NCBI GenBank assembly: GCA_003451355.1
Contig: DMDX01000136.1
Location: 1 to 5,156, forward strand
Length of the DNA: 5,156 nt
Reading direction: 5' to 3'
From: Cryomorphaceae bacterium
Lineage (GTDB): Bacteria > Bacteroidota > Bacteroidia > Flavobacteriales > Schleiferiaceae
Within the stretch, counting starts at the first letter, position 1. Every line of letters begins with the position of its first letter. Shown here one piece after another: positions 1 through 4,188 of the stretch. A program made the position numbers and the translations under genes. The notes under the pieces are model-generated. The model made no database searches and was not told the DNA's origin. It saw only the letters and a list, made by a program, of their open reading frames with translations.

Positions 1-343
1 CTGCGGCCACGCTGTGCTTCATGGCGAGGTCCTGTGCGTCGTCCACTAGAGCATCGAGGTTGCCGCGCACGGGCAGGTAGGTAAACTGCACGCGGCCCTG
101 GCAAAAGGGGTACACGAGGTCGCCCCAGCCGTCTTGATTTTTAGCTTCCCAGCGGGCGCTCGGGTGGTGGTCGAGTTCAAAACCGAGCCCGGTGAGGCGC
201 TGCGGCGTGGTTTCGCTCGGAACTGCAATTCTCGGGTAGCCCTTTGGCTTGGGAATCGCGGCGGAACTGGGCCAAAACAGCACCGCAGCCACTGCGGCGG
301 CCCCGGTAATTCCAGCGGTCAGAATAATCCGACTAATCTTCAC
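1..343 (-). CDS. gldD: Gliding motility protein GldD, N-terminal 114 residues (runs off the left edge)
   Basis: Reading leftward from a GTG at 343-341 gives 114 codons open to the window edge. A hydrophobic segment at residues 6-23 is followed by IPKPKGYPRI at 30-39, the 'PKP-x-GY-x-RI' signature I recognise from GldD, and later by VYPF (77-80), QFTYLPV (86-92) and a DAQDLAMKHS stretch (102-111) typical of the family. GldD is known in Flavobacterium johnsoniae as a cell-envelope lipoprotein required for gliding, linked to the GldK/L/M/N type IX secretion machinery. Oddly, there is no cysteine after the hydrophobic segment; the only Cys is residue 81, so this copy should not be lipidated. The first 11 nt overlap the end of gldE, implying translational coupling. 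No in-frame ATG occurs before Met108, so GTG is the sensible start. Identity is confident; the start is somewhat less so. Confidence 0.88.
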   Translation of the reverse strand, partial: MKISRIILTAGITGAAAVAAVLFWPSSAAIPKPKGYPRIAVPSETTPQRLTGLGFELDHHPSARWEAKNQDGWGDLVYPFCQGRVQFTYLPVRGNLDALVDDAQDLAMKHSVAA

Positions 344-1634
344 GGCGCGAAACTTTAACCCGCACAATTCTGCGGCGGTCGCAGGCCTCTACGGTCCACG
401 CGAGCGGACCCAATTCACGCTGCTCTCCTTTGAGCGGCATGCGCCCGAGTTGCTCTAGGATGAGTCCGGCCAAGGTGTCGGCCTCGCCCCGGTCGCGGTC
501 GAGTGCGTCGGGCTCGAGGTTCATGGTCCGAAGGACGTCGTTCAAGGGCGTGCGCGCCTCAAACACGAATGTTTTCTCGTCAAGTTGGGTGTGGCTTTGC
601 TCTTCGGTGTCAAACTCGTCGTTGATTTCACCCACGATTTCTTCCATGACGTCTTCGAGGGTGACCACCCCAGAAACTCCGCCAAACTCGTCCACGACTA
701 CGGCCAAGTGCATTTTTTTTGCCTGGAAGTCCCCAAGCAAATCGTCAATCTTCATGTTTTCAGAGACAAACATGGCGGGGCGAATCAACTGCTGCCACGA
801 CGATCCGTCTGCCGAACCCAAGAGCGGAAGCAAGTCCTTAGAGTGCAGCACTCCGATGATGCGGTCGCGCTGTCCCTGAAATACGGGAATCCGCGAATAC
901 CCGCTCTCCGTGACGACCCGCAAGACTTCGGCCAAGGACGACTCTGACGAGACGTCAATCAAATCTTGGCGCGGCGTGCAAATTTGGCGAATACTGGTCG
1001 ACCCAAAGCGCACGATTTCGCGGAGCCACTTCTTCTGTTCCGTGTTGGTCGCACCTGAATCGGTAAGCTCAAGAGCTTCCTCGAGCTGCGCCACGGTGAC
1101 GTTGTTGGATACAGATCCATTGCGGCTTAGCGCGCGCGAGGTTACCATCAAACTATGGGCTAAGGGCCGAGAAATCTTCATTCCAGTGGCAATCACTGAG
1201 GCCATGCGCTGGCTTACGGTGACGCGCTTTTGGTTGGCCACGGACTTAGGCACCACTTCGCCTACGATGAGCAGGACGACGGTGGCCACACCCGTTTCCC
1301 AAAACGCCCGTACCCAAGAGGTGCCGCCTTCAGAAAGTGCTTGGCCAATCCAAAGTCCCCACACGAGCACAAAGCCCAAATTGAACAAGTTATTCCATAT
1401 GAGTAGGGTGGCCAGAAGTGACTCTGGGTGCCTGCACAGTTCGAGAACTTTGTGGCCTTCGGGTTGACGTTCCAGTTCATCTTTTTCTCCGGGTGTAAGA
1501 CCAAAGAAGGCAACTTCAGAAGCCGATGCTAGTGCAGATCCTACCAATAAAATGATAAGAATGATAAATGTGAACGTCGTAGCACTTACGTCCACCGCAA
1601 GAAACCACAAACTAGGGAGGGGGTCAGCGTCCAA
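333..1634 (-). CDS. gldE: GldE, membrane protein with CNNM (DUF21), CBS-pair and CorC/HlyC domains
   Basis: The 433-residue product has the layout of the CNNM/CorC (hemolysin C-like) transporter-associated family. Hydrophobic segments lie near 19-38, 71-98 and 113-128, and the conserved GEVVPKSVA (125-133) marks the CNNM domain. Two CBS repeats follow (about 218-270 and 280-335, with SGYSRIPVF at 244-252 and VVDEFGGVSGVVTLEDV at 313-329), then a CorC/HlyC-type C-terminal domain (about 348-428). In Bacteroidota the copy next to gldD is GldE, reported to support gliding; relatives elsewhere act in Mg2+ or other ion export, so a transport role is inference. The start codon is TTG at 1634-1632. 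An in-frame TGA lies 18 nt upstream of it and the next Met is residue 144. The resulting start (x-DADPLPSL) resembles the N-termini I know for GldE. A GTG at codon 14 is the alternative. The gene lies 29 nt after ssb and overlaps gldD. Confidence 0.92.
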   Translation of the reverse strand: MDADPLPSLWFLAVDVSATTFTFIILIILLVGSALASASEVAFFGLTPGEKDELERQPEGHKVLELCRHPESLLATLLIWNNLFNLGFVLVWGLWIGQALSEGGTSWVRAFWETGVATVVLLIVGEVVPKSVANQKRVTVSQRMASVIATGMKISRPLAHSLMVTSRALSRNGSVSNNVTVAQLEEALELTDSGATNTEQKKWLREIVRFGSTSIRQICTPRQDLIDVSSESSLAEVLRVVTESGYSRIPVFQGQRDRIIGVLHSKDLLPLLGSADGSSWQQLIRPAMFVSENMKIDDLLGDFQAKKMHLAVVVDEFGGVSGVVTLEDVMEEIVGEINDEFDTEEQSHTQLDEKTFVFEARTPLNDVLRTMNLEPDALDRDRGEADTLAGLILEQLGRMPLKGEQRELGPLAWTVEACDRRRIVRVKVSRRED

Positions 1635-1663
1635 AATAAGGGATAAAGTTCACCAAATAGGGC

Positions 1664-2149
1664 TTAGAACTGATCGTCGCCCTCGTAGTCGTCATCATCA
1701 TTTGTGAATGACGAATTATCCTGACTACTTCGGTAGCTGCTCGCGCTTGGCGAACCTTGATGCGTCGAACTCCCTTTTCTACTGACGTACTCGTCTTCAC
1801 GACCTTTCATCGGATTAGGTCCGAGCATCGTCATGGAGTCAGCAGAAATTTCAATATTGTAGCGGGTTTGGTTGTGCTCGTCGGTCCATTGACGCGAACG
1901 AATCTTACCCTCGATGAACACTTTATCTCCCTTGTGCAAAAAGCGTTCGCAAACTTCGGCCAAGCGCGGGCTGCGCACTACAATCGTGTGCCATTCGGTA
2001 CTTTCCTTGCGGTTGCCGTCGCGATCAGTGAAGTTTTCGGTCGTTGCGATGGGGAATTTCACGAGCATTCCGCCATTCTCAAATCGGCGAGCTTCGGGAT
2101 CTTTGCCCAAATTGCCGATAAGCATGACTTTATTTAAGGTACCTGCCAT
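1664..2149 (-). CDS. ssb: Single-stranded DNA-binding protein SSB
   Basis: A 161-residue SSB that coats single-stranded DNA during replication, recombination and repair. The N-terminal OB fold (about 3-108) opens with the classic LNKVMLIGNLGKDPEARRF (5-23), with TEWHTIVV (51-58) and KGDKVFIEGKIRSRQW (73-88) further on. A Gly/Ser-rich flexible linker spans about 111-150, and a very acidic tail ends the protein (DDDDYEGDDQF). I chose ATG 2149-2147 over the in-frame ATG at 2185, because family members begin directly at M-A/S-x-x-NKV and the 12 extra residues look like translated leader. The tip is unusual: most bacterial SSBs end in D-D-[LI]-P-F, but this one reads D-D-Q-F with no proline. It sits between mutY (32-nt gap) and gldE (29-nt gap), the usual Flavobacteriales order. 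Some Bacteroidota carry more than one SSB, so this may not be the only copy. Confidence 0.95.
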   Translation of the reverse strand: MAGTLNKVMLIGNLGKDPEARRFENGGMLVKFPIATTENFTDRDGNRKESTEWHTIVVRSPRLAEVCERFLHKGDKVFIEGKIRSRQWTDEHNQTRYNIEISADSMTMLGPNPMKGREDEYVSRKGSSTHQGSPSASSYRSSQDNSSFTNDDDDYEGDDQF

Positions 2150-2181
2150 TAGTATACGATGTACAGTTAGTATCGATGCCG

Positions 2182-3168
2182 TCAAATGTACGGGAATTCA
2201 GTCAACCAATGGACAAAGGCTTGGGGCATGCCGCGCTTGCTCCACTCTTCGCGGGTTAACCAAATTTCGGGCTCGGAACTTCCCTCGAATTCCGGATAAA
2301 AATGCACGCGCAACTTCCTGTGGCTGAGTCGGTGGTCGAGCACTTGGGGCGTGAATCCGGGCGGAACCGTCGCAAGCTCCGGTAGGGTATACAATCCGGA
2401 CCAAATTCCACCCAAAGGCCGCTGCACCAGACCAAATTGATGACCGCGCCTTGGAACCGCAAAGTGCAGATCCTGCTCGGTCACCTTCAGCGTCCGCGTT
2501 TTTACTGGACGAAGCTCGGCGGAACCAGCGCTGCGCGCGGCACACAGTTCTTGAACGGGGCACTCGTTGCACTTAGGCTTTTTGGGCGTGCAGAGGGCCT
2601 GGGCCAAGTCCATTACTGCTTGATTAAAGTCCCCCGGGCGCTTCGGGTGCACGAAGTTTAGGGCCAACGAATAAATGAACGCCTTACTTCGGCTGGTCTC
2701 AATCGGCTCGCTCCAGTCCGCTAAGCGGCTGTACACGCGAAAGGCGTTTCCGTCAAGTGCCGGAACCACTTCGCCGTCCACAATCGACGCAAGTGCTGCT
2801 GCGGTGTAGGGGCCAATCCCAGGAACTTCGAGCCATTCCTTCGTGCCTTGGGGCCATCCCGTACGCGCAATTTGCTTTGCCCCGCGGTGCAGCAAGTCTG
2901 CCCGACGGTAGTAACCTAGGCCGCTCCACAAGCCTTTGATTTGGGTATCTGAAGCTGCCGCGAGGTCCTCCACGGTGGGCAATTCCTGAAGAAAGCGTTC
3001 CCAGTATGAGCGTCCCTGTTCCACGCGAGTTTGCTGCAAAATCACTTCGCTGAGCCAAATGGCATACGGATTGCGGAGTTCACGCCACGGTAGGTGCCGG
3101 CCCGACTTGTCGTACCACTGTATGATTTTTTCCGCAACTGCGGGGATTTCTGTTGGTGATTGCTTCAA
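2182..3168 (-). CDS. mutY: A/G-specific adenine DNA glycosylase MutY
   Basis: This 328-residue base-excision-repair enzyme removes adenine mispaired with 8-oxoguanine or guanine. The HhH-GPD catalytic domain holds LPWR (26-29), the catalytic Glu41 in WLSEVILQQTRV (38-49), the helix-hairpin-helix EVPGIGPYTAAAL (114-126) and catalytic Asp139 in ALDGNAFRV (137-145). The [4Fe-4S] cluster ligands are intact with perfect spacing: Cys193-x6-Cys200-x2-Cys203-x5-Cys209. The C-terminal NUDIX-like domain (about 228-328) includes GGIWSGLYTLPE (253-264) and Ser282-His283, matching the F/L-S-H loop that recognises 8-oxoguanine. Length is within, if slightly short of, the family range. The start is ATG 3168-3166, 73 nt from the divergent HU gene; the stop TGA lies 32 nt before ssb. 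All key residues are present, so it should be active. Confidence 0.97.
   Translation of the reverse strand: MKQSPTEIPAVAEKIIQWYDKSGRHLPWRELRNPYAIWLSEVILQQTRVEQGRSYWERFLQELPTVEDLAAASDTQIKGLWSGLGYYRRADLLHRGAKQIARTGWPQGTKEWLEVPGIGPYTAAALASIVDGEVVPALDGNAFRVYSRLADWSEPIETSRSKAFIYSLALNFVHPKRPGDFNQAVMDLAQALCTPKKPKCNECPVQELCAARSAGSAELRPVKTRTLKVTEQDLHFAVPRRGHQFGLVQRPLGGIWSGLYTLPELATVPPGFTPQVLDHRLSHRKLRVHFYPEFEGSSEPEIWLTREEWSKRGMPQAFVHWLTEFPYI
2183..2190 (-). promoter_or_regulatory. Possible -7 element of an internal ssb promoter
   Basis: On the minus strand these bases read TACATTTG, a perfect match to the Bacteroidota -7 consensus TAnnTTTG. They overlap the last codons and stop of mutY (Tyr-Ile-stop). 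Transcription from here would begin near 2177, giving ssb a leader of roughly 25-30 nt. The weak point is the -33 element: TTG triplets sit 12, 16 or 23 nt upstream, none at the preferred spacing of about 19-21 nt. An 8-base pattern with six fixed positions also occurs by chance, so this remains a candidate. Confidence 0.33.
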
Positions 3169-3183
3169 TTCGGTCTATCTTTG
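3153..3183 (+). promoter_or_regulatory. Bacteroidota-type promoter for the HU operon
   Basis: A TTG at 3153-3155 is separated by 20 nt from TATCTTTG at 3176-3183. This fits the Bacteroidota housekeeping promoter (-33 TTG, -7 TAnnTTTG) in both sequence and spacing. Transcription would start near 3189-3191, leaving a leader of about 50 nt before the HU start codon. The -33 triplet lies inside the first codons of mutY on the opposite strand. No equally good promoter is visible for mutY; the nearest, TATTTTAG on the minus strand at 3197-3190, has one mismatch and no TTG at the right distance. Confidence 0.6.
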
Positions 3184-3196
3184 CGCCCGCTAAAAT

Positions 3197-3212
3197 AGCC
3201 CGATATAGGGCT
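3197..3212. repeat. Inverted repeat in the mutY/HU divergent region
   Basis: AGCCC at 3197-3201 and GGGCT at 3208-3212 form a perfect 5-bp inverted repeat around the 6-base spacer GATATA. It lies just downstream of the predicted HU promoter, so it would form a small hairpin in the HU leader RNA. It could equally be an operator read as DNA. No T-run follows it closely, so it is not a terminator. A separate 8-bp palindrome, AAACGTTT, lies at 3220-3227. Function is unknown and the short arms could arise by chance. Confidence 0.35.
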
Positions 3213-3241
3213 CATTATTAAACGTTTTATCTCGTCAAATC

Positions 3242-3532
3242 ATGACCAAAGCAGACATCGTAGCTCGTATCGCAGATCGTACCGGTATGGAAAAAGCAGA
3301 CATCCTCGCCGTAGTAGAAGGCTTCATGCGTGAAGTAAAAGGCGGAATGGAATCCGGCGACAACGTATACCTCCGGGGATTTGGAAGTTTCGTACTGAAG
3401 AAGCGTGCTCAGAAGACTGGCCGCAATATTTCGAAGAACACCACTTTAGTGATTCCCGCGCACTTCATTCCGTCATTTAAGCCTGCGAAGACGTTTGCAG
3501 AGTCGGTCAAAAAGAATGTAGCCGTTAAGTAA
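3242..3532 (+). CDS. HU/IHF-family nucleoid DNA-binding protein
   Basis: The 96-residue product is a typical HU-family protein: a dimeric, sequence-tolerant DNA-bending protein that organises the nucleoid. The N-terminal helices open with MTKADIVARIADRTG (1-15). The signature LRGFGSFVLKKR (44-55) leads into the beta-arm (about 53-74), and a final helix follows IPSFKPAKTF (76-85). At the arm tip, where classical HU and IHF carry the intercalating proline of RNP, this protein reads RNIS (61-64), with Ile in that place; I recall similar GRNISKN tips in other Bacteroidota HU proteins. Arg is mostly CGT and Val mostly GTA, unlike the flanking genes, which suggests selection for high expression. 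It is the first gene of the rightward cluster, behind the promoter at 3153-3183. Annotation pipelines may call it HU or IHF beta; the sequence does not settle which. Confidence 0.95.
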   Translation: MTKADIVARIADRTGMEKADILAVVEGFMREVKGGMESGDNVYLRGFGSFVLKKRAQKTGRNISKNTTLVIPAHFIPSFKPAKTFAESVKKNVAVK

Positions 3533-3560
3533 TTACGGCGAACCTTCAGTTCTCTTTTTC
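3521..3560 (+). other. Weak hairpin plus T-rich stretch after HU (possible attenuator)
   Basis: GCCGT (3521-3525) can pair with ACGGC (3535-3539) around a 9-nt loop that includes the HU stop codon. A pyrimidine-rich TCTCTTTTTC lies at 3551-3560, 11 nt beyond the stem. The stem is only 5 bp and the T-tract is not adjacent, so it is not a standard intrinsic terminator. It might trim or stabilise the 3' end of an abundant HU message while letting some transcription continue into the next genes. Confidence 0.2.
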
Positions 3561-3561
3561 A

Positions 3562-4077
3562 ATGCGCACCTTGTGGATAGCAGTCGGTGTCCTTGTCCTA
3601 GCGGCAGGGCTGTTTTTGCTGTTGCCCACCTCGCCTGATTCGAACGCTGACGCCCCCGCTGAGGTGGCGTCGAGTCCGCTCGACGACAAGGTACGCGAGG
3701 CAGTACGCCTCATTCAAGAGGGCACGGGCAATCCCATGGAGGCAATCACCTTACTTCGTGAGGTGGTTGAAGAGGACCCCAAACATCGAGATGGATTATT
3801 CTACCTCGGTGAGTTTTCACGAATGTCTGGTCAGTTAGACCGCGCGTTGGAGCGTTACCAAACCCTGCTCGAGTACTACCCCAGCGACGTAGAAGTTGCA
3901 AGTAGGTATGCTGAAACACTCCATGATCTTGGTCGCGAATCAGAAGCGATTACCTTTATCGAATCGTATACGGCAGAGCACAACCAATCTGACGTCAGCG
4001 GATTAACGCAGCTACGTGATCTCTGGAACGAGGGGGATGCTGAGGCACCCGCCGGATCCAATTCATTAACCCATTAA
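3562..4077 (+). CDS. Membrane-anchored TPR protein of unknown function
   Basis: A 171-residue protein with an N-terminal hydrophobic segment (residues 4-22), following only Met-Arg-Thr, that should act as a signal anchor or uncleaved signal peptide. An acidic, Ala/Ser/Pro-rich linker follows (24-40), then about three tetratricopeptide-like helical repeats at 43-74, 77-108 and 111-140. Repeat hallmarks include AITLLREVVEEDP (61-73), GLFYLGEFSRMSGQLDRALE (78-97) and the YP-S-D-V junction (106-110). The tail (150-171) looks disordered. There is no Cys at all, so it is not a lipoprotein. The TPR region probably faces the periplasm as a protein-protein scaffold; this is inference, and the partner is unknown. 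It sits 29 nt after HU and 11 nt before the small basic gene, so it is probably co-transcribed. The start ATG follows a pyrimidine-rich stretch with no Shine-Dalgarno sequence. I do not recognise a named family. Confidence 0.85.
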   Translation: MRTLWIAVGVLVLAAGLFLLLPTSPDSNADAPAEVASSPLDDKVREAVRLIQEGTGNPMEAITLLREVVEEDPKHRDGLFYLGEFSRMSGQLDRALERYQTLLEYYPSDVEVASRYAETLHDLGRESEAITFIESYTAEHNQSDVSGLTQLRDLWNEGDAEAPAGSNSLTH

Positions 4078-4088
4078 ACGATTTAGTT

Positions 4089-4178
4089 ATGCCAAGCGGA
4101 AAGAAACGCAAGCGCCATAAAATGGCCACTCACAAACGCAAAAAGCGCCTTCGTAAGAATCGCCATAAAAAGAAATAA
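4089..4178 (+). CDS. 29-aa basic AURKAIP1/COX24-domain protein (mS38/bS22-like)
   Basis: This tiny gene encodes 29 residues, MPSGKKRKRHKM followed by ATHKRKKRLRKNRHKKK. Of these, 20 are Lys, Arg or His (11 K, 6 R, 3 H). The pattern KKRKRHKMxTHKRKKRLRKxRHKKK matches the AURKAIP1/COX24 C-terminal domain. In mitochondria that domain belongs to small-subunit ribosomal protein mS38; a similar mini-protein, bS22, is found in actinobacterial ribosomes. Very similar short proteins are annotated in many Bacteroidota. I infer a small-ribosomal-subunit protein bound to rRNA. It begins 11 nt after the TPR gene and ends 10 nt before rng, so it is almost certainly translated from the same message. Its length makes it easy to miss in automated calls. 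Family assignment is fairly sure; the ribosomal role in this organism is inferred. Confidence 0.88.
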   Translation: MPSGKKRKRHKMATHKRKKRLRKNRHKKK

Positions 4179-4181
4179 AGG
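4177..4181 (+). promoter_or_regulatory. Shine-Dalgarno-like AAAGG before rng
   Basis: AAAGG overlaps the stop codon of the 29-aa gene and lies 7 nt before the rng ATG, the spacing expected of a ribosome binding site. Bacteroidota mostly initiate without Shine-Dalgarno pairing and the other genes here lack such a motif, so this may be incidental. It does support ATG 4189 as the rng start. Confidence 0.3.
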
Positions 4182-4188
4182 CTGAACA

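Noticed and set aside
430..1467. Long plus-strand reading frames across 430-879, 585-947 and 910-1467
   Set aside because: They lie antisense to gldE, whose minus-strand frame carries clear CNNM, CBS and CorC motifs. The plus-strand products are low-complexity Ser/Thr/Arg-rich sequences with no recognisable domain.
2150..2185. Longer SSB starting at ATG 2185
   Set aside because: It would add 12 residues (MTASILTVHRIL) before the family-typical MAGTLNKV start and would overlap the mutY stop; ATG 2149 fits the family far better.
1757..2327. Plus-strand frames at 1757-2137 and 1914-2327
   Set aside because: Both are antisense to ssb and the end of mutY, and show no family features.
3190..3197. 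mutY promoter with -7 element TATTTTAG on the minus strand
   Set aside because: One mismatch to TAnnTTTG and no TTG about 20 nt upstream; TTTG on the minus strand at 3239-3236 is too far away.
3521..3560. Intrinsic terminator after HU
   Set aside because: The stem is only 5 bp with a 9-nt loop and the T-rich stretch is 11 nt away, so it is listed only as a weak possible attenuator.
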